DNA from: an uncultured Draconibacterium sp.
GTDB taxonomy: Bacteria; Bacteroidota; Bacteroidia; Bacteroidales; Prolixibacteraceae
Assembly: GCF_963674925.1 (NCBI RefSeq)
Contig: NZ_OY771648.1
Coordinates: forward strand, 248,001-312,000
Direction: 5' to 3'
Length of the DNA: 64,000 nucleotides
How positions within the stretch are numbered: position 1 is the stretch's first letter; each line of letters starts with the position of its first letter. Below, one piece after another: positions 17,559 to 26,757 of the stretch. Under the pieces are notes generated by a model. The model did not search any database and had not been told where the DNA came from. It saw only the letters and a list, made by a program, of their open reading frames with translations. The position numbers and the translations under genes were made by a program.

Positions 17559-18333
17559 TGCTATTTAGTTTTGTTAAAATTTCAGATACTTTTGAGTTTA
17601 GATCATCCACCTTTTTTTCTAAATCATCATTGTTGTCGCTAACCATGGAGTCAACAAAAATCGAATTGACGAGAGAAAGGCCAAAAATCCCTCCAGAAAG
17701 TACAACGAAAATAAAATAGAGGTAGGTAAGCGACATTGAGACCGCAGAATATCCTTCAACAACTTTTTCCGGAATCTCAGACCATCCTTCAACTGTAAAT
17801 ATTTTAAATATGGAATATAAAGACATGAGAGGATCTTCAAAATAGCCTGAATGAGCATCCTTGAAGAGATAGAAAGAAAATATGCCGATAATCAAAATAT
17901 AGATTACAAATCCTGCAAAAACAAAAACAGATGCCTTCAATGCTCTTTGAATACCATTAACCAATTCTCCAACATTTGGGATAAATTTAAAGAATCGAAA
18001 AACCTTGAAAACACGTAATATTCTAAAAACTAATAAATAACTTACATCAAATAACTGTACGCCAAATACCATAGTAAAGAGTGCCGGAAGAGCCAAAAGC
18101 ACCAGAACGAAGTCAAGCTTATTCCAATTTGATTTCAGATATGATTTAAATCCAAATTCATTAACTTTTATTAGTAACTCAACAATAAATAAAACTGTAA
18201 CGGCATTATCCAGGATACTAATTAAGGTATGTAAATGACCGGGCAGCGAATAGCCCGCAATGATCAATACAACTGTATTGATAACGATAAGCAATAAAAT
18301 AAACCTGTCATTAAGAAATAGTTTCTTGATCAT
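17536..18333 (-). CDS. Voltage-gated cation channel, NaChBac-like single domain
   Basis: This 265-residue protein has ATG at 18333; the frame is open upstream to a TTG at 18396, but MIKKLFLNDRFILLLIVIN is the typical channel N-terminus. Six TM helices are visible. S4 has spaced positive residues R104, R107, K110, R113 and K116 (FRILRVFKVFRFFKF), and the pore loop FKIFTVEGWSEIP has TVEGW at 180-184, comparable to the TLESW filter of bacterial sodium channels. The tail after S6 is a predicted coiled coil (DDLEKKVDDLNSKVSEI) as in tetrameric BacNav channels. It is the first gene of the unit with the PD-(D/E)XK nuclease (23-nt overlap). It could be a housekeeping channel, but the overlap with a nuclease gene inside a defence-type island argues for a joint role. 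Confidence 0.85.
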   Translation of the reverse strand: MIKKLFLNDRFILLLIVINTVVLIIAGYSLPGHLHTLISILDNAVTVLFIVELLIKVNEFGFKSYLKSNWNKLDFVLVLLALPALFTMVFGVQLFDVSYLLVFRILRVFKVFRFFKFIPNVGELVNGIQRALKASVFVFAGFVIYILIIGIFSFYLFKDAHSGYFEDPLMSLYSIFKIFTVEGWSEIPEKVVEGYSAVSMSLTYLYFIFVVLSGGIFGLSLVNSIFVDSMVSDNNDDLEKKVDDLNSKVSEILTKLNSNETRKNS

Positions 18334-18517
18334 AAGCAAGATTGATGGCCAAACATTAAGAATGTAGATTAGACCTACCAAATTATTAAAAATCAAGTCT
18401 CTTGCATTATGAACATCAATTAGAATTATTCTAAATTATGTTGACGATGTAAAATCCCGGATCTAATTAGAAACTGAAGATTCACTTAGTAGTAATTTCG
18501 ATAAAAAAACATTTGGT

Positions 18518-18870
18518 TTATCTCCCCAATACTGCAACAGTCCCCTGCCGGATGTCTCGGGTTCGAATGACAAGAGAACTACCTATTGCAAGTTTTTCAG
18601 TCTGGCCACCTTTCGGCATCATACCAGCTGTTACCATTTCCCGGACCAGTGCCAGTAAGTCAGCCTCATGGATGATCACGTAAGTACTGGTTAAACCTTT
18701 CTTCTCCTGAGAATCGGTTTCAATCTAGATCGCATCTTTACAAGTTGGCAACTCATCTCAATCGATATCCACTGTTAACTCGCCCTAATATCACGCGATG
18801 AATTTCCAAGCAAAAGGGTATAGCTTCCCGGCTCCACATCCCAGGAACTTTTTCATTCAAATAAACGCAG
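18518..18870 (-). pseudogene. Decayed 3' fragment of a GH3 beta-glucosidase-like gene
   Basis: Reading the minus strand from about 18870, the peptide WDVEPGSYTLLLGNSSRDIR appears, a classic end of the fibronectin-III-like domain of GH3 glycosidases. Stops and one frameshift interrupt it: LRLFE-stop before it, a frameshift after DIRA, then ELTVDID-stop and DELPTCKDAI-stop, continuing as a readable tail to a stop at 18518-18520. No N-terminal catalytic part is nearby. It is a relic of a glycosidase lost here. The remaining 18334-19066 sequence shows no intact gene. Confidence 0.7.
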
Positions 18871-19066
18871 AACTATATGAACGAATCATTGTCTTCAATC
18901 AATTCAATGTAAGGAGAAAAATAAGTTTCTACTGAAAACAAACCGTTTAACGGGTAAATCCGTCATTTTACCATAGAACACATTAGAATTTTATATTTTA
19001 GCACGTTCGGGAACAGATTGACGGAAATTTAACTTCAATATCTTTGATGTTATTCGGGAGAGGAAT

Positions 19067-19618
19067 ATGGCAGATTTTGAGCAGGATATCATAATCAAAC
19101 TGAGGAGTGGAGATGAGAATAGTCTTCGCGAATTGTTTGATTTGTATTATAAACCCCTGTGCCTTTTTGCCCTGAAGTATGTTGATTCTATTGAACAGGC
19201 CGAAGACATTGTTCAGGATACATTTATCAATTTCTGGAACTCACGCAGTTACGATAATATTCATTCCAACTTAAAAACCTACTTATTCAGAGCTGTCAGA
19301 AATAATGCTCTGTATGCCATCCGGAAGGAATCAAAATTTAGGTTTGAAGAAATCGATAATCATGTTCAGAGTCTGGTTGAAGACGAATTGCCCGAGGATG
19401 AATTAAAGAATCTAAAGGAGCTACTTTTTAAACAAATTGAGCAATTGCCGCCAAAAGGAAGAGAGATTTTCAAGGCGATTGTTTTTGAGAATATGAAATA
19501 CAGAGAGGTAGCTGAGCTTTATGGAATATCAGTAAATACGGTAAAAACACAATACTCAAGATCGCTTTCAAAGTTGCGTGAATTTCTTGATGTTCTTATT
19601 TTACTATTCCTGCCCTGA
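19067..19618 (+). CDS. ECF-type RNA polymerase sigma factor (FecI-like)
   Basis: This is a 183-residue extracytoplasmic-function sigma factor. Region 2 holds YYKPLCLFALKYVDSIEQAE and DIVQDTFINFWNSR (DNA melting and -10 binding), and region 4 holds ELPPKGREIF-like text and YGISVNTVKTQYSRSLSKLR (HTH for -35 recognition). It is followed by a FecR-type anti-sigma factor and an STN-domain SusC transporter, the standard cell-surface signalling set in which substrate bound at the outer membrane frees the sigma factor. The 196-nt gap to the FecR gene shows no other gene. Confidence 0.95.
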   Translation: MADFEQDIIIKLRSGDENSLRELFDLYYKPLCLFALKYVDSIEQAEDIVQDTFINFWNSRSYDNIHSNLKTYLFRAVRNNALYAIRKESKFRFEEIDNHVQSLVEDELPEDELKNLKELLFKQIEQLPPKGREIFKAIVFENMKYREVAELYGISVNTVKTQYSRSLSKLREFLDVLILLFLP

Positions 19619-19814
19619 ACTAAGCCAATACTATAATCCGAATCGTGCAGAAGTCGTAGTTGAATAAATAGAATATACGGCCTCTTATAATATGTAGCTT
19701 TAATCTGCCTTTTCGTATCAAAGTGAAATTTTATTTTGCATTTTTCATGAAAAAAGAAATATTTTTTGTCACCCGATTACAGAAATGTTGCATCTATATT
19801 AAAAATGAATACAA

Positions 19815-20969
19815 ATGATTCAACCAGATTCGAATATTTATCTGCTGATAGCAAAATATAGTCAGGGAAATATAACTGAGCAGGAGTACCATATTTTGAA
19901 AGCATGGATGGAGGAAGATGCCGAGAATAAAAGGATCTTCTCAGAATACCTTGTTTTTCTGAAAAATGCACAAAGAGTGCGTTTTTCAGCAAAGGTTGAC
20001 GAACATTTAGCCTGGAAAGTTATTCATTCTAAGCTTGAAAAACGAAAAACATTCCGTATCAGGCCGTATTTAAAGTATGCGGCTGTTCTGCTAGTTCTTC
20101 TTTCTTTAACTGTAACCTACCAGCTTTTACACAAAAATATTGGCAGCGAGGAGGTATTGGCAAATACAAATGCTATTCAACCCGGAAAACCCAAAGCAAT
20201 ACTTGAGCTGGGCGATGGCCGTAGTGTAAAACTCGAGGAAATTAATGATTCGTTGTTAGCAGTGGCTACCGGGTTCAATATTCAGATAAAAAATGATACA
20301 ATCGATTACAGCAAATCTGATATTATTTCGGAGCTTACCAACACCATTCATATTCCGCGAGGCGGAGAATACAATCTGGTATTGTCTGATGGCACACGTA
20401 TCTGGCTGAATTCAGAATCGGAGCTTACATTCCCTGCAAAATTTAAAGGAAATCAGCGCAAAATATCTTTAAAAGGAGAAGCCTATCTGGAGGTTGCCAA
20501 AAACGAAAAGCTCCCATTTATAATAGAGGTTGAAGGAGCACAGGTTGAGGTACTGGGCACTTCGTTTAATGTAAAAGCATACGAAAATATCGAAACTACA
20601 TTGGTAGAAGGAAAAGTTAGCATCCGTACAAATTCATTAACCGAGGCTATTTTAAATCCGGGCGAACAGGGTGTTATAACAAAAGAAAGCAATGAAATAA
20701 CGGTAAAACAAGTAGATACCAGACTGTACACTTCATGGGTGAAAGGAATGTTCGCTTTCCGGAGTTTGACGCTGGACGAAATAATGAAAACTTTTGAACG
20801 CTGGTACAATGTTACGGTGACGTTTGAAAATGACGAATTAAAACAACGTCGTTTTACTGGTAATTTAAAAAGAAATGAAGAGATCAATCCACATCTGGAT
20901 GTAATCAGCCTTACAACCGATGTTGAATTTGAAATCTCAGGAGAAAAAATTCTGGTTAAAAAAAGTTGA
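19815..20969 (+). CDS. FecR-family anti-sigma factor
   Basis: This 384-residue inner-membrane protein has an N-terminal cytoplasmic part of about 85 residues that binds the sigma factor, one TM helix (YLKYAAVLLVLLSLTVTYQL, about 88-107) and a periplasmic FecR domain with HIPRGGEYNLVLSDGTRIWL and YLEVAKNEKLPF. The C-terminal DUF4974-like domain (FRSLTLDEIMKTFERWYNVTV) contacts the STN domain of the transporter. It pairs with the sigma factor upstream and the STN-bearing SusC downstream. Domain order and length are normal. Confidence 0.95.
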   Translation: MIQPDSNIYLLIAKYSQGNITEQEYHILKAWMEEDAENKRIFSEYLVFLKNAQRVRFSAKVDEHLAWKVIHSKLEKRKTFRIRPYLKYAAVLLVLLSLTVTYQLLHKNIGSEEVLANTNAIQPGKPKAILELGDGRSVKLEEINDSLLAVATGFNIQIKNDTIDYSKSDIISELTNTIHIPRGGEYNLVLSDGTRIWLNSESELTFPAKFKGNQRKISLKGEAYLEVAKNEKLPFIIEVEGAQVEVLGTSFNVKAYENIETTLVEGKVSIRTNSLTEAILNPGEQGVITKESNEITVKQVDTRLYTSWVKGMFAFRSLTLDEIMKTFERWYNVTVTFENDELKQRRFTGNLKRNEEINPHLDVISLTTDVEFEISGEKILVKKS

Positions 20970-21155
20970 TGCAAACTTGGCTTTCACTTGAATTATAAAT
21001 TCTGATCAAACATATGGCATAATACTTTCGTTAAAAATTAAGAGAGAAAAAAGAAGAAAATATGTGTTTCTAGGAAAAAACGGGAAATGCTGGCACATCT
21101 CCCGTTCGAAAATGCATTAGAGTTTCTAATACAAATTGTTAAACATTACAAATCT

Positions 21156-24100
21156 ATGAAAAAACGATGTGAAATCTATCTTCCGGAACCATTTTCGGAA
21201 GTTAAAAAGCTGTTTCTGATTATGAGGCTAACTGCTATTCTTATCTTGGTTTTCTCCTTTAGCACAATGGCTTCGGTTTACTCGCAGAGTACCAAGCTGT
21301 CGGTGTATGACGAAAACACAACACTTGTTGCTATTTTTGATAAACTGAGCGAGCAAAGCGAATTTCAGTTTGTTTATAACGACGAAGAAGTTGCTGTTGT
21401 TAAAAATGTAACTGTTGATTTTGAAAATGCAACGGTTGAGGAAATCCTGGACAAGATCTTGTCGAATTATGACCTGGATTACAAGGTGGTAAACAATGTG
21501 GTGGTAATAACACCAGCACCCGGAAAAACAGAAAAAGAATCAGAACAATCTCGGCAGGAAAACAACGTAAATGTTTTAGGGAAGGTTCTTGATGAAGCTG
21601 GCGAGCCTTTGCCAGGTGCCACCATTATGCTTAAAGGCACAAGTATTGGTACCACTACCGATAAAGATGGAAAGTTTACATTAAGAGGTAGTTTTGACGG
21701 AGAACCGGTTTTGGTAGTTTCATTCATCGGTTTTGTATCTCAAGAAATCGCGGTAGATGGTCGCCCGGTAATTAACATTACTTTGAAGCAAGATCTTCAG
21801 GATGTGTCGGAGGTAGTGGTTACGGGTGTTTTTACCAGAAAAGCAAACACCTATACCGGTGCTGTTACTTCAGTAAAACGCGAAGAATTGTTAAAAATGA
21901 GCACTCAAAACGTATTGAGTGGATTGGCTAATCTCGATCCTTCGTTTGTAAAGGTTGAAAATCTTACTGCAGGATCAGATCCAAACGCAACATCAACATA
22001 CCAAATGCGCGGAACCAGCTCCATTTCGCAAAACTTTCAAAGTCAGTATGAAAATGATCCGAATCAGCCACTGTTCATTTTAGACGGATTTGAAACCGGC
22101 ATTGAGAAAGTTAAGGACTTAGACATCAATATGATTGAAAGTATTACTTTGCTAAAAGATGCTACCGCAAAAGCAATTTACGGGTCGAAAGGAGCTAACG
22201 GAGTTGTGGTAGTTGAAACACGTCGCCCCCAGGGAGGCAAACTTCGCATTACTTACAGCGGAGGTATTTCACTTGAAATACCAGATCTTACCAGCTACGA
22301 TATGGCAAACGCTGCTGAGAAGCTGGAAACAGAACGACTGGCAGGTCTTTACCTTTCGGATAATGCGGTAACCCAGCTGTCGTTAAATAAAACTTATAGC
22401 AATAAGATGCTTGAGGTATTGCGCGGTGTTAATACCGATTGGATGGCACAACCGTTACGAACCGGCATCGGACAAAAACATTCGCTTTATATCGATGGAG
22501 GTGACCAGGCCATGTTATATGGAGTTGATCTTTTTTACAACAATATAGCCGGTGCGATGAAAGGTTCTGACCGGGAAACTTTTGCCGGAGGTATTACCTT
22601 AACCTATCGCAAAAAAAACTTTTTGCTTCGCAACCGTTTGGCAATTACCTACAACGAAAGCAACAACTCACCTTACGGAAATTTCGGGTTGTATGCACTG
22701 ATGAATCCTTACAGCCGTTTGTATGATGAGAATGGAAACATTGTGCAATCGTACAATTATAGCGGAACACTCGAGCCAAATCCAATATGGAATACAACTA
22801 TAAATACCACCGACCGTTCCACTTATACCGACATCACTAATAATTTATACGGAGAGTGGACCATTCAACAGGGATTAAAAGTGATTGGCCGTTTGGGGAT
22901 TAGCTCAAAAGAAGCCCGTTCGGATGTATTCAAGCCTGCATCGCATACTGATTTTTTAAACTATACCGATGTGTTGAGAAAAGGTAACTATGCGCAAACC
23001 AACGGACGTACACAATTTATTAACGGAGATTTGGGCTTGAATTATTCAGTTGTAAAAGGGAAACACCTCTTGTTTACCAACGGACAATTAAACTTTGCCA
23101 GCAACAGTTACGACAGGGTTAGACTCGAGGCAGAGGGCTTCCCGAACGATCATATGGATCACGTAATCTTTGGTGCGCAGTATGCCGAGGGAGAAAAGCC
23201 AACAGGTGCCGAAGGTATCAGCCATTCGGCCGGAGCACTGTTATCGGCGAACTATTCCTACGACGAACGCTATCTGTTCGATGCCAACTACCGCTTATCG
23301 GGTTCATCAGAATACGGGAGCAATAAACGTTGGGGAACATTCTGGTCGCTTGGTACCGGTTGGAACATCCACAAAGAAGCTTTCCTGAAGAATAATTCAG
23401 TAGTAAACCTGCTAAAGCTTCGTTTTTCGATGGGGTATACCGGTTCGCAGGGATTTAATACTTACGAGGCGCTTTCAACCGTTCGTTACTACAATAACAG
23501 CGTATATTACGGCAACATTGGTTCGTACCTGGTTAGTTTGGCCAACCCCGATTTAAGGTGGCAATCGAAATATGATCAGAGTATTGGTATTGATTTTGGG
23601 CTATTAAAAAATCGTGTTAGCGGGCGATTCGGCTATTATGTGGCTAATACCGAAGACATGTTAACCGACGTAACTTTACCAGCATCAACAGGTTTTGATT
23701 ATTACAGGGCAAACCTTGGTAAAACTCAGAATAAAGGTGTGGAAGCAAATCTGAATTTACGTGCTTATCAAAGCAGTTCACAACGCGATTTCCTGAACTT
23801 TTATATGTCGGTTGCCCACAACAAAAATAAACTGCAAAAGATTTCAAATAATTTGAAAGCGTTTAACGACAAGCAGGATGAGAATAAAAGTGATGATGAA
23901 ATCACCGATAACTATGATAATATCACCACGCCTTCAGTCCGTTACATTGAGGGACAGTCGATCAACACCATTTGGGCAGTACAGTCTTTGGGAATTGATC
24001 CCCAAAATGGAAAAGAGATTTATCTGAAAAAAGATGGTACTACAACTTACGTGTGGGATGCCAAAGACCAGATTGCTGCCGGTGATGGAATGCCAAGTGT

Positions 24101-24545
24101 AACCGGAAACCTGGGAATTAGCTCTGAAATCTCCAACATTGGTTGTAACATTTCGTTTTATTACCGCCTGGGTGGCCAGATTTACAATACAACCCTGGTT
24201 GACAAGGTTGAAAATGCAAATCTTATTTACAATGTGGATCGCAGAGTGCTTACCGACCGGTGGAAACAGGAAGGAGATATTGCCCGCTTCAAGGCAATAA
24301 CAGATAAAACTTACACGCGGCCAACAACACGATTTGTGGAAGACAATAATTCACTATCACTTTCTACCGTGAATATCTACTACGATTTTCGCGAAACCGG
24401 AATTGTTAAAAACAGCTTCCTTCAGCAGTTTAGGGCCAGCGTTAACCTGAATGATATTTTTGTAATCTCATCAGTGAAAACAGAACGGGGAACTTCGTAT
24501 CCGTTTGCCAGAAACGCAACATTCACCATTCAAGCAACCTTTTAA
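21156..24545 (+). CDS. SusC-like TonB-dependent transporter with STN domain
   Basis: This 1129-residue outer-membrane transporter starts at ATG 21156 (MKKRCEIYL), because 23 upstream codons are an unconserved lead from 21087. The signal segment LILVFSFSTMASVYSQ is followed by an STN (secretin/TonB short N-terminal) domain at about 45-115 with FDKLSEQSEFQFVY and VEEILDKILSNYDLDY, a carboxypeptidase-regulatory-like domain at about 125-200 (LPGATIMLKGTSIGTTTDKDG), the plug (about 220-340, DPNATSTYQMRGTSSI, FILDGFE) and a C-terminal beta-barrel ending ATFTIQATF. The STN domain ties it to the FecR/sigma pair. It is 6 nt from the SusD partner. The substrate is not clear: no glycosidase is encoded nearby. 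Confidence 0.95.
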   Translation: MKKRCEIYLPEPFSEVKKLFLIMRLTAILILVFSFSTMASVYSQSTKLSVYDENTTLVAIFDKLSEQSEFQFVYNDEEVAVVKNVTVDFENATVEEILDKILSNYDLDYKVVNNVVVITPAPGKTEKESEQSRQENNVNVLGKVLDEAGEPLPGATIMLKGTSIGTTTDKDGKFTLRGSFDGEPVLVVSFIGFVSQEIAVDGRPVINITLKQDLQDVSEVVVTGVFTRKANTYTGAVTSVKREELLKMSTQNVLSGLANLDPSFVKVENLTAGSDPNATSTYQMRGTSSISQNFQSQYENDPNQPLFILDGFETGIEKVKDLDINMIESITLLKDATAKAIYGSKGANGVVVVETRRPQGGKLRITYSGGISLEIPDLTSYDMANAAEKLETERLAGLYLSDNAVTQLSLNKTYSNKMLEVLRGVNTDWMAQPLRTGIGQKHSLYIDGGDQAMLYGVDLFYNNIAGAMKGSDRETFAGGITLTYRKKNFLLRNRLAITYNESNNSPYGNFGLYALMNPYSRLYDENGNIVQSYNYSGTLEPNPIWNTTINTTDRSTYTDITNNLYGEWTIQQGLKVIGRLGISSKEARSDVFKPASHTDFLNYTDVLRKGNYAQTNGRTQFINGDLGLNYSVVKGKHLLFTNGQLNFASNSYDRVRLEAEGFPNDHMDHVIFGAQYAEGEKPTGAEGISHSAGALLSANYSYDERYLFDANYRLSGSSEYGSNKRWGTFWSLGTGWNIHKEAFLKNNSVVNLLKLRFSMGYTGSQGFNTYEALSTVRYYNNSVYYGNIGSYLVSLANPDLRWQSKYDQSIGIDFGLLKNRVSGRFGYYVANTEDMLTDVTLPASTGFDYYRANLGKTQNKGVEANLNLRAYQSSSQRDFLNFYMSVAHNKNKLQKISNNLKAFNDKQDENKSDDEITDNYDNITTPSVRYIEGQSINTIWAVQSLGIDPQNGKEIYLKKDGTTTYVWDAKDQIAAGDGMPSVTGNLGISSEISNIGCNISFYYRLGGQIYNTTLVDKVENANLIYNVDRRVLTDRWKQEGDIARFKAITDKTYTRPTTRFVEDNNSLSLSTVNIYYDFRETGIVKNSFLQQFRASVNLNDIFVISSVKTERGTSYPFARNATFTIQATF

Positions 24546-24551
24546 TTCAGA

Positions 24552-26009
24552 ATGACTATGAAAAAATTATCAATACATACAACATCAGTAAAAATAGTTG
24601 CTCTTGTAACTGTTGCACTGCTTATGTTTTCTTGTGAAGACTACTTTGATGTGAGTCCTAAATCACAAATTTTAACCGATGAACATTTTAGTGATGAAAC
24701 CGGATTTTATGATCAACTAACAGGAGTTTACTCGCAAATGGCCAGTAGTGCGCTTTACGGAAAAGAAATGACATTTGGCCTTGCAGAAGTACTATCGCAA
24801 AACTACGATATCGACGCAACAAATAACTACCGTTATGCAGCTGAATACGACTATTCCAATGCGGGTGTTCAGTCGCGGATAAATTCAGTGTGGAATACGG
24901 CTTATAATTGTATTGCCAACCTGAATATTATGTTGGAATATTATGAAACTGTTGACTCAACTACTTTTACTGGCAACCACTACAATTTGTACAGGGGCGA
25001 AGCATTAGGACTGCGCGGTTTTCTGCATTTCGAAATGTTGAAAGCTTTTTCTCCCAGTCCGGTAAGCAATGGTTCTGCCATGGCTGTTCCGTATGTGACC
25101 CAGTATGCACCACAGGTTACCGGCCAGAAAACAGTAGATGAAACCGTTGATTTGGTTATCAGTGATTTAAATGACGCTGTAAAATACCTGTCCACCGATT
25201 CCTTGCATATTGCCGAAAGCCCACATCTGTTTAGTAATTCAAGGCACTACTTTTTCAACTATTACGCCGCGCAATATATTTTGGCCCGAGCCTATTTGTG
25301 GAAAGGTGATTTGACCAACGCCGCAAAAGTAGCTGAAGAAGTAATTGCCGATATTGATAAGAATTCAGGTAGCTCTCCTATATCCTGGGTGCATTTCACG
25401 CAGGTTCAGGGTGTGCCAAACGAGCAGGTAAACCGCCTGTTTACTCCTGAATTGGTTTTCCGCCTGGATATCCCGGGGATGGCTGATTTGGTTGATGGTT
25501 ATTTCACTGAAGAAGCCGGGTCTAATTCGTTCTACTTAACAGATGAAAGCCAGGATAAGATCTTCGAAAAATCAACAAAGGGTTTGGGTAACGATTATCG
25601 CTCGTTGTTTGGAATTCAGTACGATGGTGAAAAACAATACATTTGGAAATACCATCAATATGGTTACTACGACAACCAGATGCCGGTAATTCGGAAAACT
25701 GAAATCTATTACATTGCTGCAGAGGCGCAAAAAGAAAGCAACCCCGCACGTTCGATTGAGTTGCTAAATGAAGTACGTAGTAACCGGAACATCACTGAAG
25801 ATGATGCACTGCCCGAAACGCTGACTTCAGCAGAAATACAAAACGAAATTTTCAAAGAATACCGTAAGGAATATCTTGGTGAAGGACAGCTGTTCTTTTA
25901 CTACAAACGATTGAATATTCCGACAATCGAAGGTTCGCCTGTTGCTGCCAACAACGCGGTGTATGTGTGGCCGATGCCCGACAATGAGATTGAATTTGGC
26001 AACCGTTAA
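24552..26009 (+). CDS. SusD/RagB-like outer-membrane lipoprotein
   Basis: This 485-residue lipoprotein is the substrate-binding lid on the SusC barrel. The signal peptide ends in a lipobox LLMFSC (Cys about residue 28), followed by EDYFDVSPKSQIL, the typical SusD start. TPR-rich helical parts follow (GLRGFLHFEMLKAF, RAYLWKGDLTNAAKVAEEVI) with the family C-terminal block (IYYIAAEAQKESNPARSIELLNEVR, FKEYRKEYLGEGQLFFYYKR, YVWPMPDNEIEFGNR). It lies between SusC and the DUF4843 gene in one operon. The ATG at 24558 is an equally good start. Confidence 0.95.
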   Translation: MTMKKLSIHTTSVKIVALVTVALLMFSCEDYFDVSPKSQILTDEHFSDETGFYDQLTGVYSQMASSALYGKEMTFGLAEVLSQNYDIDATNNYRYAAEYDYSNAGVQSRINSVWNTAYNCIANLNIMLEYYETVDSTTFTGNHYNLYRGEALGLRGFLHFEMLKAFSPSPVSNGSAMAVPYVTQYAPQVTGQKTVDETVDLVISDLNDAVKYLSTDSLHIAESPHLFSNSRHYFFNYYAAQYILARAYLWKGDLTNAAKVAEEVIADIDKNSGSSPISWVHFTQVQGVPNEQVNRLFTPELVFRLDIPGMADLVDGYFTEEAGSNSFYLTDESQDKIFEKSTKGLGNDYRSLFGIQYDGEKQYIWKYHQYGYYDNQMPVIRKTEIYYIAAEAQKESNPARSIELLNEVRSNRNITEDDALPETLTSAEIQNEIFKEYRKEYLGEGQLFFYYKRLNIPTIEGSPVAANNAVYVWPMPDNEIEFGNR

Positions 26010-26026
26010 CATTTAAACGAAGTACA

Positions 26027-26731
26027 ATGAACAAAATTAAATTATACCTGGCATTCATTGCGTTAACAGCCTTGTTTGCCTGCGAAAACGATCCTTTTTA
26101 TTTTAATTCGGAAGCCCGCCTGAGAATGGAAGGACCCGAAGTATGGACCCTGGGAACTGATTCGCTGGAATTTTCATTCGCGAATTATAGTTCAACCGTT
26201 ACCGATACTACTTTTGATATTACCGTTTATGTAATGGGAGAAGCTGCCGACCAGGCACGTACCGCTGAATTCGAAATTGATCCCTCATTGAGTACAGCAG
26301 AAACAAATATGTACAGTTTCCCTGAGATGGTTACGATTCCAACAGGAGAACTTTCGGTTAATTTACCGGTAACCGTTAAACGAACCGAATCTTTGCAAAC
26401 TACTCAAGTTCAGCTATATATAAAGATAAAAGAAAATGCCGACTTTAAAATTGGAGTAACCGAACAAAACCACTTGTTGCTGAAATGGTCCGACATTTTG
26501 TCGAAACCAAATAACTGGGATGATTTGGAAGAGTTTTTCGGAGTGTACAGTCTGACAAAGTATCGATTTATTATTGATGTACTTAATACCGGAGAATTTG
26601 ATACGGATACGTTAAGCTGGGCACAAATGAAGAACTATCAGATTGAGCTGGCCGAAGCACTTCGCCTTTATAACGAAGCTAATCCCGGTAATCCGTTAGC
26701 AGATGAAAACGGTAACTTAATTACATTTTAA
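26027..26731 (+). CDS. DUF4843 lipoprotein
   Basis: This is a 234-residue surface lipoprotein. The signal peptide ends in TALFAC, and the mature protein begins ENDPFYFNSEARLRMEGP. Beta-rich segments such as LEFSFANYSSTVTDTTFDIT and VQLYIKIKENADFKIG match DUF4843, a family regularly found next to SusC/SusD in operons with PKD-like and TlpA-like proteins. It probably binds part of the imported substrate. It starts 17 nt after the SusD stop and ends 26 nt before the next start. Confidence 0.8.
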   Translation: MNKIKLYLAFIALTALFACENDPFYFNSEARLRMEGPEVWTLGTDSLEFSFANYSSTVTDTTFDITVYVMGEAADQARTAEFEIDPSLSTAETNMYSFPEMVTIPTGELSVNLPVTVKRTESLQTTQVQLYIKIKENADFKIGVTEQNHLLLKWSDILSKPNNWDDLEEFFGVYSLTKYRFIIDVLNTGEFDTDTLSWAQMKNYQIELAEALRLYNEANPGNPLADENGNLITF

Positions 26732-26757
26732 TCATGCACTTTTTTAAAATATTGAAA

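Larger units (their letters stand above)
9914..18517. mobile_element. Putative genomic island with defence-type cargo
   Basis: The region from tRNA-Cys to the GH3 remnant is visibly more AT-rich than the flanking folB/glnS and SusC/D genes. It carries only accessory genes (KGGVGR ATPase, XRE, DUF6932, HNH, Abi-alpha, channel, nuclease). A short direct repeat TTGGGCAAC occurs twice at 9971-9990, just after the tRNA terminator. No integrase, transposase or long attachment-site duplication was found, so island status is inference from position, composition and content. Confidence 0.5.

Noticed and set aside
18550..18575. GGGTTCGAATG, like a tRNA T-loop, as a possible right attachment site
   Set aside because: It is part of the decayed GH3 tail frame and does not match the 3' end of tRNA-Cys; nearby CCAGGAAC at 18841 matches only 8 nt, within chance.
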